Assembly (NCBI RefSeq): GCF_016680995.1
Contig: NZ_JAEQMG010000143.1
Coordinates: forward strand, 1-39,301
DNA length: 39,301 bases
DNA from: Ruminococcus difficilis
GTDB lineage: Bacteria; Bacillota_A; Clostridia; Oscillospirales; Acutalibacteraceae
Direction of reading: 5' to 3'
Below are positions 7,669 through 15,774 of this stretch, one piece after another (the first letter of the stretch is position 1; the number at the start of each line of letters is the position of its first letter). The position numbers and the translations under genes were made by a program. The notes beneath the pieces were generated by a model. The model saw nothing but the letters and a program-made list of their open reading frames with translations, made no database searches and was not told the origin of the DNA.

Positions 7669-8052
7669 TTATTTCCCCTTCTGTAATGATTTCAAAAATT
7701 CTGCCAGTTCCATTTCACTGTTGGGATATTTGCTGTAAGCTTCTCTTACATTCCACTTAGGAACTCCATTTTTCTTTTCAGCCTCTGGACCTCCTACCAG
7801 ATGGAAATAACAGCTTTCTCTTTCCGGAGTGTATTTATTGCCCGGAATGATATATGTTTCCGCGATCAATCTTGCCCCGTTGTCAAAATCATACTTGTAA
7901 TATTTACATCCAATATTCTCGTCTTCGTACCACAATCCCCATTCTTTGTATTTTCTGAGCCACGCTCTCCGCTGTTCATTATTTTTCAGCACTGGAAGCA
8001 CTGGCTGTTTCCCACCTTCGTGGTACTGCAATGTTTTATGGTATATTGTCAT
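7669..8052 (-). CDS. Phage protein of unknown function
   Basis: 127 residues from the ATG at 8052, which has GGGAGG 9-10 bases upstream; the open frame further 5' lacks such a site. The protein is soluble, aromatic-rich (KYKEWGLWYEDENIGCKYYKYDF) with a C-terminal NVREAYSKYPNSEMELAEFLKSLQ helix that looks like a small protein-interaction or DNA-binding helix pair. I do not recognise the family. Its start nearly abuts the stop of the DUF551 gene, so the two are translated from one message. Confidence 0.65.
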   Translation of the reverse strand: MTIYHKTLQYHEGGKQPVLPVLKNNEQRRAWLRKYKEWGLWYEDENIGCKYYKYDFDNGARLIAETYIIPGNKYTPERESCYFHLVGGPEAEKKNGVPKWNVREAYSKYPNSEMELAEFLKSLQKGK

Positions 8053-8053
8053 G

Positions 8054-8662
8054 TTATTCATCCTCCCTGTATGGCTTCGGCAGCGGCATCCAGGCATTGA
8101 CGAACAGGTCGTTTGCCAGACAGGTATCTTCGTCAATGCAATCCCCCAGATACCATGCACCACCTAATTCTTCATCATCCACGTATCTCCCAACCAATGG
8201 AAGAGAGAAATTTTCAAACGACATCAGCACATAACTATCATTTTCCGGCAATCTCTCTGTCACCGGGATCCATCCGGGCTCGCTAACCGTATGGGATTCC
8301 AGACGGTTCCTCTGGCGGATCAGCTGCTCTGCTTTCGCTCGTGTTTCCTTTTCACTTGTGTACACATTAGGTGCATCCCAATCAATCCAATCATCTTCAT
8401 ACTTGACTTGTTTTGCTGATACGTCCTGGACTACAAATCCGTTGACATAACAATCCCATTCAGGACGTTCAATCACATCAACCTCATAGATCAAATCACC
8501 TGGTTTACATGGTGTAATGAACAATCTGCCCTCTTCCTCTGCATCTTCGTATTTGCCCAATTTGTTTTCTATCTCCATAACACTTTCCTCTTTCGCCACG
8601 TATTGTGTTTCCATTCTTCCATCTACCCAAATCCGCTCATATGCGGTTGTTAATCTCTCCAC
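8054..8662 (-). CDS. DUF551 domain phage protein
   Basis: 202 residues. The N-terminal part begins MERLTTAYERIWVDGR and continues with a helix NKLGKYEDAEEEG, a combination common in Firmicutes phage proteins. The C-terminal 70 residues carry the DUF551 pattern: WIPVTERLPE ... YVLMSF ... DLFVNAWMPLPKPY. Function of DUF551 is unknown; it appears repeatedly in phage accessory gene clusters. The start overlaps the end of the upstream gene by 13 bases and its stop overlaps the downstream ribosome site, so this is an operonic gene. Confidence 0.8.
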   Translation of the reverse strand: MERLTTAYERIWVDGRMETQYVAKEESVMEIENKLGKYEDAEEEGRLFITPCKPGDLIYEVDVIERPEWDCYVNGFVVQDVSAKQVKYEDDWIDWDAPNVYTSEKETRAKAEQLIRQRNRLESHTVSEPGWIPVTERLPENDSYVLMSFENFSLPLVGRYVDDEELGGAWYLGDCIDEDTCLANDLFVNAWMPLPKPYREDE

Positions 8663-8910
8663 TGTTCTTCCTCCGTCCCTGCCTTATCTCTTTCATCCTG
8701 CCATTTCTGGTCAAGATATTCGCAGAATCCTAATATCTGCCGTTTCACAAAATCCACCGGATACTTCTGGTAGAGCTCCTGTGCTTTATCATATACTTCT
8801 TTCCAGTACTGATCCGAGTCTTCCGGGATCCATACGCTTTTCACAAATTCCCAGAACTCCGGCATAAATGCCGCTATATCCGGTATATCTTTCTTCTTTA
8901 CTCCTGCCAT
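8650..8910 (-). CDS. Small acidic phage protein, unknown
   Basis: 86 residues, MAGVKKKDIPDIAAFMPEFWEFVKSVWIPEDSDQYWKEVYD..., helical and rich in Trp, Tyr and acidic residues, without Cys motifs or membrane segments. A GGAGGACGGC ribosome site precedes the ATG. It is the first gene of this accessory cluster after a 232-base AT-rich gap (8911-9142). No family recognised. Confidence 0.65.
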   Translation of the reverse strand: MAGVKKKDIPDIAAFMPEFWEFVKSVWIPEDSDQYWKEVYDKAQELYQKYPVDFVKRQILGFCEYLDQKWQDERDKAGTEEEQWRD

Positions 8911-9142
8911 GCCGTCCTCCAGTTACCAAAAATACAAAAACAGGTTGTCGGTTACGTTTTCCATGTATCCCGAAAAGTGGCTTAAATACTGCATTTTCAA
9001 GCATTTTCATTGTTAAGTTACAAAATTACAAGAATTTTTGTCCCTATACGTGAGAGGTGAGATATTTTAAAAATTCATTTTTTTATTTTTTTCTCTGTAT
9101 ATAGTTCAATTTTTCCGTGTATCCCCTGTAACTTGTAACCTT
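8911..9142. promoter_or_regulatory. AT-rich intergenic region with duplicated 15-mers and Ttac repeats
   Basis: No convincing gene. The word TTTTCCRTGTATCCC occurs at 8957-8971 and again at 9111-9125, and GTTAC/GTAAC words recur near both. Inverted copies of AAGTTACA and TGTAACTT lie near 9013 and 9127. The region separates the helicase operon from the accessory cluster and is a plausible regulatory spot; no clear -35/-10 pair was found. Confidence 0.35.
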
Positions 9143-11017
9143 TTAGTCAAATGGTATCTCCATCTGCTCGCTTTCTACCGGCACAAACTCCGGTTCTTCC
9201 TCAATTCGCAGCCATACACACCGGACAGTGCTTCCGCTGACCTTCTTGTTTTTGGTCATCTGGCCGCCCTGCGTCTGTAACAGACCTTTCCGGTTTGCCC
9301 AGGACAGGAACGATTTCTTTGAAAATTCACCCTCTCTGCACAATTCATCAAACGCTGCGTTAAAAATCAGGGCGTATCCTTTCTGGATCATCCCCCACTT
9401 CTCGCACTTTGTAGTCGCGTCAAAGCGGTGCTCATTCATGTTTACTTTGTCCAGTATGAACCGATAGCAGCGTTCGTTGTCAGAAAGCTCATTTCGGTCC
9501 ACAAGCACTTCTTTCGCTTCGTCTACAGAAATATACTCTCCGTCCTTAAAAATCCGCTCTGTGGCGATTTTATCGGCTGTCAGGACAATTGAAAGTGAGA
9601 TCGCCTGCTTCTGCATCTTGTCGTCATTCATCAGCTCTGCCTGGAGCTCTTTCTGGATCCGGCAGATCTCTTCCTTTCCCATATCCTTGAGGACATCGAT
9701 GAAATCCATCCCGGCAAAGCCGTAATTATGTTTGATAGTGTCCATGGTGCCCTGCGGGTCCGGGAAGAAGTGCTCGCCTGCTTCCACTTCCAGTACACGG
9801 TTGATAGCCCCGCCCTGGCTGACATAGCTGGTGATCGGCTTCTCTCCATTCGTCAGGGTGATGCACTCCCATACATTCTCCCGGTTTATCCCAAGCTCCT
9901 TGTTGGATCTGGTCTTGCCTTTTCCGGAACACAGGTTGTATATGATCTCCTCAAAGCGTTTTTCTACGGACTGGCAGCGTTTGCTGGTGTCGTCCAATAC
10001 AACTGGCAGATGGTTCAGAAAATCTGCCAGTGCCTCAAAACCAACGTCTGTGCTGGCATAATCACGGTAGTACATCCCCTTGTTCGGGTTTGCCCAGATA
10101 GACGTTGCCAGCAGCAGTGTAACGGACTTTCCGCCCTCCGTCTGTCCCCAGAGGTCTACCATGAACGGCAGGCCTCCGATGATGCTGATCAGCACACTTG
10201 CAAACGATGCTGCCATCATAAACTGGATCTCAAAACACCGCTTCTTTCTCAGGTCCAGGACACGCTGGTACCACTTCTCCCGGCTTCCATGGCTCTGTAT
10301 GCTCTCATAGATCTGGCGGAACCTGGCCGCACCGTCAAATTCGATCCCGGTATCATACGGCAGGAATTTCCCCCGGATCCATCCCATTTTTGAGCTTGAA
10401 AGGATGACTGGGATATTTTCCTCATTATCCGCTTCCACATCCGCCAGGTAACGTACCAGCAGCTTCGCACTCTCACTCGTCACCAGTATGGACCTTGCAG
10501 ACAGGTCACATATCTTACTGGCTTTCGTGACCGTTGTCTTCGGGATCGTCAGTTCCCTCCATCTCCCGTTTCGCTTAAATGCAAGCGTAACCTGTTCTTC
10601 TTCCGTCTGCAGGTTCTGCATGCGTCTGACCGGTATGATCGGATGCCGGCACGCAATGACATCCTGCCGTCCGCTCTGAGGGTCATACAGCCTCACGCCT
10701 TCGTCCGTCACGATCCACTGCCCGCATTTCATCGGTTCGTATTTATGGTCAGAGAAGTGTGTCCAGTTTTCTGCCATGGCTGTCTTCTGCTTTTTCTTTT
10801 TGGTTTCATTGTCAACCTTCCTGTAGGCTTTCACCATCTCACGGAACTCCGTCTTTACTTTCAGTTCGGTTGCTCTCATGCTCAATGCTGCCAGAAGCTC
10901 TGCACGGTACAGTTCGTCCTCCTGGTCGAACACCTCGGCAAGCACCTTGCTGGATAAGATTGTCTCTTTTGTTAATTGATTAAGTGGGACCATTCCCTCA
11001 CCTTCTTCCTGCCCCAT
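9143..11017 (-). CDS. DUF927 replicative helicase-like ATPase
   Basis: 624 residues from the ATG at 11017, which shares a base with the primase stop (TGATG); a second candidate start, MVPLNQL at 10993, has a better ribosome site. The central region matches DUF927: MGWIRGKFLPYD, then a Walker A loop GQTEGGKS, a VVLDDTSK Walker B-like strand and the arginine-containing GINRENVWECITLTNGEKPI segment. These proteins are thought to act as phage replicative helicases of the SF3/AAA type working with a small CHC2 primase, which here is the preceding gene. The extreme C-terminus EQMEIPFD resembles the SSB tail tip and may bind the same partners. Confidence 0.85.
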   Translation of the reverse strand: MGQEEGEGMVPLNQLTKETILSSKVLAEVFDQEDELYRAELLAALSMRATELKVKTEFREMVKAYRKVDNETKKKKQKTAMAENWTHFSDHKYEPMKCGQWIVTDEGVRLYDPQSGRQDVIACRHPIIPVRRMQNLQTEEEQVTLAFKRNGRWRELTIPKTTVTKASKICDLSARSILVTSESAKLLVRYLADVEADNEENIPVILSSSKMGWIRGKFLPYDTGIEFDGAARFRQIYESIQSHGSREKWYQRVLDLRKKRCFEIQFMMAASFASVLISIIGGLPFMVDLWGQTEGGKSVTLLLATSIWANPNKGMYYRDYASTDVGFEALADFLNHLPVVLDDTSKRCQSVEKRFEEIIYNLCSGKGKTRSNKELGINRENVWECITLTNGEKPITSYVSQGGAINRVLEVEAGEHFFPDPQGTMDTIKHNYGFAGMDFIDVLKDMGKEEICRIQKELQAELMNDDKMQKQAISLSIVLTADKIATERIFKDGEYISVDEAKEVLVDRNELSDNERCYRFILDKVNMNEHRFDATTKCEKWGMIQKGYALIFNAAFDELCREGEFSKKSFLSWANRKGLLQTQGGQMTKNKKVSGSTVRCVWLRIEEEPEFVPVESEQMEIPFD

Positions 11018-11511
11018 CAGTAACTGATTCCATTCAATGCACCATGCATATACAACTGGTATTGCATGGCGTTGTAGCTGTCGCACCATGCGTCCGAGAA
11101 CGGTTCTGCTGTCTGGAAATTCTTCCTGTATATCCCGATCAACAGCAGATTAAACCGTTTTTGCTCCTCTTCACGGTGTTGTTCTTTTTTTCTTTGTTCT
11201 TTTGCTTTTTCCCTGCGGTATCGTGCCATACGCTGTGAAAAGCTCCCCGGCTTTTCCTGCCTGTATGTCCCACCAAGACTCAGGAACGCTTCGCGGAAGC
11301 TGACACCATCCATCCCCTGTACGAAGTCGAAGATGTCTCCATTCGCTCCGCACCCGAAGCAGTGAAAATCCTTTTCATAGATCTTCAGGGACGCATCCCT
11401 GTCACCTGTATGGAACGGGCAGCGGATAAAACCGGCCCTGTTTGGTCGGAATCCATACTGTTCAACGATCTCCTTCATGCTGTACCGCTGTTTTAGTTCC
11501 TCTTTTGTCAT
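11017..11511 (-). CDS. CHC2 zinc-finger primase
   Basis: 164 residues. The N-terminal 75 residues are a DnaG-type CHC2 zinc finger: Cys31, His34, Cys51 and Cys54 in CPFH...CFGC, with GANGDIFDFV and VSFREAFLSLGG following, as in bacterial primases. It lacks the Toprim catalytic core, so it must work with another protein, most likely the adjacent DUF927 helicase, or serve as the template-binding half of a split primase. The C-terminus is a basic coiled segment. Overlaps by ATGA upstream and TGATG downstream show tight coupling. Confidence 0.88.
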   Translation of the reverse strand: MTKEELKQRYSMKEIVEQYGFRPNRAGFIRCPFHTGDRDASLKIYEKDFHCFGCGANGDIFDFVQGMDGVSFREAFLSLGGTYRQEKPGSFSQRMARYRREKAKEQRKKEQHREEEQKRFNLLLIGIYRKNFQTAEPFSDAWCDSYNAMQYQLYMHGALNGISY

Positions 11512-12008
11512 AGCCCCTCCTTCAGGATCCGGATGATCTCTGCCCCAGTCTCTTCTTTTTCACAGAACAGGAACCTGCATCCGTATTTCCTCTCTAACGT
11601 GTGCAGAATCCGGTGCAGGGTTTCCCCGGTCGTGGCTTTTGTCTCGGTTTCTTCCCACTTTCCTGTTTCCGGGTTTCTTTGCCTTTTCCACCGCCGCGGG
11701 TTCTCCCACCAGATCACATCTGACAGCTGCCGGAACCCTTTTCCATGTTCGCACAGGAATACAAGCTGGATGTCGTTATCCTGTGCCAGCTTCAACTCCT
11801 TCCGGAAACGTTCGTGACCCTGGCATGCATTGCAGCACAGCTCACTCAGGTTCTGTTTCCGGTCGATGATCAGCCGGGGATTATCGTAGTTCATGTAATC
11901 CCCTACCATCAATTTTGAGACTGGGTGCCGGATGCCCTGGGCGTCAAATTCCTCCAAGATTTTCCCGATCGCTTTCGGTTTTTCCCTTGAATCAATCTGT
12001 ATGATCAT
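11508..12008 (-). CDS. ERCC4-type nuclease
   Basis: 166 residues from the ATG at 12008; a TTG at 12014 overlapping the ssb stop is an alternative. The sequence shows the ERCC4/XPF nuclease pattern: IDSREKP near the start, a VGDYM strand, LIIDRKQNLSEL (the ERK-type motif) and FRKELKLAQ. Such stand-alone domains cut branched DNA or flaps during recombination and are common in Firmicutes phage recombination modules next to SSB and annealing proteins, as here. Catalytic Asp, Arg and Lys positions look intact. No strong ribosome site is present, so translation probably depends on coupling to ssb. Confidence 0.85.
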   Translation of the reverse strand: MIIQIDSREKPKAIGKILEEFDAQGIRHPVSKLMVGDYMNYDNPRLIIDRKQNLSELCCNACQGHERFRKELKLAQDNDIQLVFLCEHGKGFRQLSDVIWWENPRRWKRQRNPETGKWEETETKATTGETLHRILHTLERKYGCRFLFCEKEETGAEIIRILKEGL

Positions 12009-12010
12009 AA

Positions 12011-12424
12011 TCAATTAAACGGCAGCTCTTCATCATCTATGTCATCCGGGATACGCATGAAGCCATCATCCGTTTCCTGTGGTGCTGGTATGCCGTTGTC
12101 CTGCTGTGCTGCTTTACTTTCCGCAAAACCTGCCGCTTCCACTACCACATCCGTTGTATAGACCTTCTGTCCGTCCTGGTTCGTATAGGAACCTGTCTGG
12201 ATCCGGCCGTTCACCTCCATTTTTTTTCCTTTCGAAAAATACTTTTCGATAAATTCGGCTGTTTTTCCGAATGCAATGCAGCCGATAAAGTCTGCACTCG
12301 ATCCGCCTTCCTGACGGAACCGTCTGTCTACTGCCAGGGTAAATCTGGCAATTGACAGACCACCGTCTGTATATCTGATCTCCGGGTCACGCGTAAAGCG
12401 TCCGGTCAACTGTACACTGTTCAT
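12011..12424 (-). CDS. ssb: Single-stranded DNA-binding protein
   Basis: 137 residues: an OB fold starting MNSVQLTGRFTRDPEIRYTDGGLSIARFTLAVDR, the usual IGCIAFGKTAEFIEKYFSKGKKMEVNGRIQTGSY segment, a short linker and the acidic tip DDEELPFN that recruits partner proteins. Length is typical for phage-type SSB. It coats single strands during phage replication and recombination. ATGA overlaps with the ERF gene upstream and tight spacing with the ERCC4 nuclease downstream place it in the recombination operon. A stray copy of its tail occurs at 7337-7399. Confidence 0.95.
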   Translation of the reverse strand: MNSVQLTGRFTRDPEIRYTDGGLSIARFTLAVDRRFRQEGGSSADFIGCIAFGKTAEFIEKYFSKGKKMEVNGRIQTGSYTNQDGQKVYTTDVVVEAAGFAESKAAQQDNGIPAPQETDDGFMRIPDDIDDEELPFN

Positions 12425-13239
12425 TCTGTTTCTCCCTTTCGGTCTGGTGTTTTTTCAAAGATACTCATGATATATTTAAATTCCCCGATTGTAAGCTCTT
12501 CGATCGTCTTTGCATTTACCTGCTTGCGTCCCAGGATGATCTTGTCCGGAACCCCGGTACGTTTCTGTTCTGCACGGACTGTGGCAATCATCTCCTTTGT
12601 TGCAGGACTGCCCACGTTCACTTCCGTTTCGCTGCCTTCCGGTTTTTCCGCCTTCTTCTCAGGTTCTGCTTTTTTTTCAGAAACTGGCTTCTCTTTTGCT
12701 GCCTGCTTCTTCGGCTGTGCCGCTGCCTTAGGTGCTGCCGCCTTCTTCGCTTTTTGCCCTTTCGTCCCCTCTTCCTGGAGTTCCAGTGACTCCGCATCCG
12801 GATCCACCATGTCTTCTGTCGGAATGCAGAATACCTGAAAGCATGCATATTTATACGCAATCGCCATGGCCTTGTTAGTTGCCTTATCACCTGTATCGAT
12901 ACCTTCTCCGTAGATAATCGCTTCTTCGTTTGACCCGTCTTCCGCATAAAACCCAAACTTTACCTTACAGATGACCTTGATCATATCGGTGCCATTCTTC
13001 GTCTTTCCCACTACTTCGCACTTTCGTTCCAGTACACGTGGGATGATCACGACCTTATTCCTGGCAAGTGCCGGATGCAGGGCGTTATATACATCATCGA
13101 TACTGCGGAATTTAAATCCCTGCTGCCGGTTAACCTTATCTTTTGCAACGCTCCCAACATCTGCGATCACGCCGGCCAGTGCCTTATAGATCATTGGTGC
13201 GTTGTTTCCTGCTGTTCTGCCTTTTTCGTCCTGCATCAT
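12421..13239 (-). CDS. ERF-family single-strand annealing protein
   Basis: 272 residues. The first 150 match the ERF superfamily: MIYKALAGVIADVGSVAKDK, FKFRSIDDVYNALHPALARNKVVIIP, and GIDTGDKATNKAMAIAYKYACFQVFCIPTED. ERF proteins form rings and anneal complementary single strands in phage recombination. The middle is a Lys/Ala/Glu-rich disordered linker (about residues 150-205) and the C-terminus a small helical domain with LGRKQVNAKTIEELTIGEFKYIMSIF. The start has an AGGAGG site and overlaps the DUF1351 stop (ATGA). Partner genes on both sides fit the role. Confidence 0.9.
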   Translation of the reverse strand: MMQDEKGRTAGNNAPMIYKALAGVIADVGSVAKDKVNRQQGFKFRSIDDVYNALHPALARNKVVIIPRVLERKCEVVGKTKNGTDMIKVICKVKFGFYAEDGSNEEAIIYGEGIDTGDKATNKAMAIAYKYACFQVFCIPTEDMVDPDAESLELQEEGTKGQKAKKAAAPKAAAQPKKQAAKEKPVSEKKAEPEKKAEKPEGSETEVNVGSPATKEMIATVRAEQKRTGVPDKIILGRKQVNAKTIEELTIGEFKYIMSIFEKTPDRKGETE

Positions 13240-14174
13240 GCATCCCTCCTTGTATAATAGATTCCAATGCTGTTGAACGCCATCTCAACTTCTTCCAGTT
13301 CTTCCGGCGTGGCTACGACTTTGTAAAATGCGGTGATCGTTGTCGGCTGTTCAAATGGAAGCTCATCGTCTGCTTCCTCAGCAAAAAATCCCTGTGCTGC
13401 TTCATTTACCGCAGCCTGTTCTGCTTTCTCGCGTTCCTCTTTTCGGATACGCTCTTCTTCTTTGATCCGTTCTCTTTCTTCTTTGCGGATCCGTTCTTCC
13501 TCTGCTCTGCGTTTCTGCTCCTCTTCCAGACGCTTCTTTTCGGCTTTCCGTTTCATGATCTCTGCCTTCTGTGCTTCATACTGGTTTACGTAATTGATCG
13601 CCCCAGCAAGGTCCAGGTCTTCCTTGTACCGTCTGAGTGCTTCTGGAACCGCATCGGAGGTCATGGCTTCCAGCATGGCAACTTCTTTTCTGACGGAAGA
13701 AAACACCTCTTCCATTTCTTTTCTGACTGCTGCCATACTCGTAGAAGCGTTTTCCCATTTGGCGTTATAGATCTTCTTAAGCGTCAGATAATCTCCCAGA
13801 TCCCCAACCAGGGAATCATACAGTGCTCCAATCTTCGCTTTCTTTTCCGCTTTTCTTCTTTCTTCCATCTCCGTGATCTGCTGGCTGATCAGGCCGATCG
13901 GCTGGTCAATGATCTGCATCAGTTCTTTTGCTTTCCCCTCAAAATCATTGTAAGGGATCATATACTGGTTTTTTACTTCCTTGCGTTTGTCATCGATTGC
14001 CTTTTTCATCTTTCGAAGTGCCGCCACTTCGTTCTTTGCATAAACTCTGTATTCATCTGTAAATGTTGCATTTTTATAGAGATCCATTCTTGCCTGGAGT
14101 TCGTCACGGATCTCTTCAAAGTTGAAACCGATCACACCCGGCTTCTGGTCAACAACCACCTGTAATTCATTCAT
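13236..14174 (-). CDS. DUF1351 phage protein
   Basis: 312 residues beginning MNELQVVVDQKPGVIGFNFEEIRDELQARMDLYKNATFTDE, the usual opening of DUF1351 proteins, which sit directly upstream of annealing or RecT-type genes in Firmicutes phages. Helical throughout; residues about 225-275 are a highly charged Arg/Glu/Lys coiled coil with repeated RIRKEERE words. Likely a recombination accessory factor, but the activity is unknown. A GAGG site 9 bases upstream supports the start, which lies inside the end of the frameshifted HTH gene. Confidence 0.88.
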   Translation of the reverse strand: MNELQVVVDQKPGVIGFNFEEIRDELQARMDLYKNATFTDEYRVYAKNEVAALRKMKKAIDDKRKEVKNQYMIPYNDFEGKAKELMQIIDQPIGLISQQITEMEERRKAEKKAKIGALYDSLVGDLGDYLTLKKIYNAKWENASTSMAAVRKEMEEVFSSVRKEVAMLEAMTSDAVPEALRRYKEDLDLAGAINYVNQYEAQKAEIMKRKAEKKRLEEEQKRRAEEERIRKEERERIKEEERIRKEEREKAEQAAVNEAAQGFFAEEADDELPFEQPTTITAFYKVVATPEELEEVEMAFNSIGIYYTRRDA

Positions 14175-14528
14175 CTGTATTTACCTCGTTTTGTTTTTCT
14201 TTCTGCTCCCTGAGTTCTTTCAGGATCATGCTCACACTCCATGTGGAGCACTTCATTTCATCTGCAATCTTCGCATTGCTCCACCCTGCCTCGTGCAATG
14301 CTTTTACCTTCCCCCGGTCTATGGTCTTCTTTGTTGGGGGGGGGCTGTTTTTCCACTTTTTTCCGGCTTCGTCTCTGTTTCTGGAACCGGGATTTCCAAC
14401 ACCAGCAGCATCGTTGCTGCTGTTACCTCTCGGAAACTCATGCCGTCAATGCATCTGGCAGCATATACCGCTTCGCCATTCCTGAAACGGTCTGCAGCTT
14501 CCTTGATGTCGATCTGTTTATATTTCAC
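14167..14528 (-). pseudogene. Small HTH protein gene split by a 9-C tract
   Basis: From the ATG at 14528 the frame reads MKYKQIDIKEAADRFRNGEAVYAARCIDGMSF... to GKTAPPQQRRP and stops at 14319. At 14336-14344 there are nine consecutive C on the minus strand. With one more C the frame would continue as PTKKTIDRGKVKALHEAGWSNAKIADEMKCSTWSVSMILKELREQ... to a stop at 14167, a good helix-turn-helix, giving a single protein of about 120 residues. The break is therefore a homopolymer frameshift: a real mutation, phase variation, ribosomal or polymerase slippage, or a sequencing error. The downstream stop overlaps the DUF1351 start, as expected for an intact neighbour. Confidence 0.7.
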
Positions 14529-14570
14529 TTGATTTACCTCCTACTTTTGCCCTATAATTGAGCTGTGTTA

Positions 14571-14786
14571 TTATTTTTCAAGTCCCGGATCGCCCGCCAA
14601 AGCACCGGGACTTTTCACTACCTCGAGTGTCGCTTTCTCAACGATCACCGATTCTTTCGTCTCTTCATTTATTGCATGCACATAGATGCTATTATGGTGC
14701 CAGATCCGGTACTTGTCCGAATCAATCCCGGCCAGTTCCAGGATGGCTCTGGCTTCCTGGTCGCGTCCTTCATTTACCCAGATCAT
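14571..14786 (-). CDS. Small phage protein, unknown
   Basis: 71 residues from the ATG at 14786, preceded by a GGAGGGGG site and overlapping the stop of the beta-helix gene by ATGA. The sequence MIWVNEGRDQEARAILELAGIDSDKYRIWHHNSIYVHAINEE... alternates predicted helices and strands and has no motif I recognise. Co-translation with the hexapeptide-repeat protein suggests a shared process. Confidence 0.65.
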   Translation of the reverse strand: MIWVNEGRDQEARAILELAGIDSDKYRIWHHNSIYVHAINEETKESVIVEKATLEVVKSPGALAGDPGLEK

Positions 14787-15556
14787 CTGCTTTCCCCCTC
14801 CAGACGGATACATACTTTTGCCAGTTCCGCTGCAAGCTTATATTCCTTTTCGTATCTACTGCCTCCATGCGTTTCCTCCACTCTATCAACAAATTCCTGG
14901 AGGCTTCCAGAAAAGCAGCCACATCTTACCCCTACCGTATTATTCTTAGTCCTGTAGAATGTAACAAACCCATCTCGGCTTCCGATCGGCCCTTGCACAA
15001 AGAAATGCCTTGTATCGGAAACTTCCGCATCGCCACAAACACACGCTTTTCCGGAAACTTTTGCGTTGCCGGAAACTTTTGCGTTGCCGTAAACTTCTGC
15101 ATTGTCGCAAACCAACGCTTCGCCGCAAACTCTTGCATTGCCAGAAACTACTGCATTGCCGGAAACTACTGCATCATCGGAAACTTCTGCATAGCCGCAA
15201 ACTTCTGCATAGCAGCAAACTTTTGCGTTGTCGCAAACTTCCGCATAGCCGCAAACTTCTGCATTGTCGCAAACCCACGCTTCGCCGCAAACTCTTGCAT
15301 TGCCAGAAACTACTGCATCGCCGGAAACTACTGCATCATCGGAAACTTCTGCATAGCCGCAAACTTCTGCATAGCCGCAAACCATTGCATTGTCGGAAAC
15401 CCACGCTTCGCCGCAATGAGAAAGATTTTCTTCTTTCTCAATATATCCACCGAGGTCTCCAGCTTTGACAGACCCGAAATCACGCACTGCTCTGATCCGG
15501 TACAGCGTTTTCCCGGAAACGATCACCGTTTCCTCTGTCAATTCATATTTTTTCAT
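14783..15556 (-). CDS. Hexapeptide-repeat left-handed beta-helix phage protein
   Basis: 257 residues from the ATG at 15556 (GGAGGAAGCAGA upstream). The N-terminal 50 residues (MKKYELTEETVIVSGKTLYRIRAVRDFGSVKAGDLGGYIEKEENLS) and C-terminal 75 (DGFVTFYRTKNNTVGVRCGCFSGSLQEFVDRV...) are globular caps. Between them lie about 22 six-residue units of the type A-E-V-C-G-Y or A-V-V-S-G-N, the signature of a left-handed parallel beta-helix. Unlike acyltransferases of this fold there is no visible active-site His insert. Such proteins recur in Firmicutes prophages, role unknown. Cys are unusually frequent at turn positions, so a stacked-Cys ladder is possible. The repeat carries a 162-bp internal duplication. 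Confidence 0.85.
   Translation of the reverse strand: MKKYELTEETVIVSGKTLYRIRAVRDFGSVKAGDLGGYIEKEENLSHCGEAWVSDNAMVCGYAEVCGYAEVSDDAVVSGDAVVSGNARVCGEAWVCDNAEVCGYAEVCDNAKVCCYAEVCGYAEVSDDAVVSGNAVVSGNARVCGEALVCDNAEVYGNAKVSGNAKVSGKACVCGDAEVSDTRHFFVQGPIGSRDGFVTFYRTKNNTVGVRCGCFSGSLQEFVDRVEETHGGSRYEKEYKLAAELAKVCIRLEGESR
15060..15383. repeat. Tandem 162-bp duplication inside the beta-helix gene
   Basis: Bases about 15060-15221 are repeated at 15222-15383 with few changes (for example the words around 15109 recur at 15271). 162 bp is 54 codons or nine hexapeptides, so frame and helix register are kept. Shorter 18-bp units run throughout 15010-15420. Confidence 0.85.
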
Positions 15557-15774
15557 TCTGCTTCCTCCTTCTCCGCCCACAGCATGATGCGGATTACTAC
15601 CGCACACCACACGGTAATTGTGGTTCCTACAATATCGCGTTCACAAATCGTGCTGTATTTTCCCAGCCACCAGAATGTCCCGACTGCGGCTGCTGTGGCT
15701 AAAATCGGGGCGAGTACAGCCGCTCCGGTTGTTTCTTCCACTTCTTCTGTTACTTCTGTTTCTCTTCTTTTCAT
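15553..15774 (-). CDS. Small two-span membrane protein
   Basis: 73 residues from the ATG at 15774 (AAAGGAG 7-8 bases upstream). The first 18 residues are Arg/Glu-rich, followed by two hydrophobic stretches, GAAVLAPILATAAAVGTFWWLG and DIVGTTITVWCAVVIRIMLW, then a short acidic end. Topology suggests both ends in the cytoplasm. Overlaps the next gene's start and the previous stop by ATGA-like joins. It could be a superinfection-exclusion or small membrane toxin-like protein, but nothing specific supports that. Confidence 0.65.
   Translation of the reverse strand: MKRRETEVTEEVEETTGAAVLAPILATAAAVGTFWWLGKYSTICERDIVGTTITVWCAVVIRIMLWAEKEEAE

Noticed and set aside
8789..9010. 73-residue frame in the gap before the accessory cluster
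   Set aside because: No ribosome site, crosses the well-supported 86-residue gene in another frame.
13143..14165. 340-residue plus-strand open frame rich in Phe and Cys
   Set aside because: Antisense of the Glu/Lys-rich DUF1351 gene, which explains the Phe/Leu content; no start signal.
15010..15420. Short regularly spaced repeats that could be taken for a CRISPR array
   Set aside because: Units are about 18 bases, degenerate, without unique spacers, and translate into hexapeptides of the beta-helix protein.
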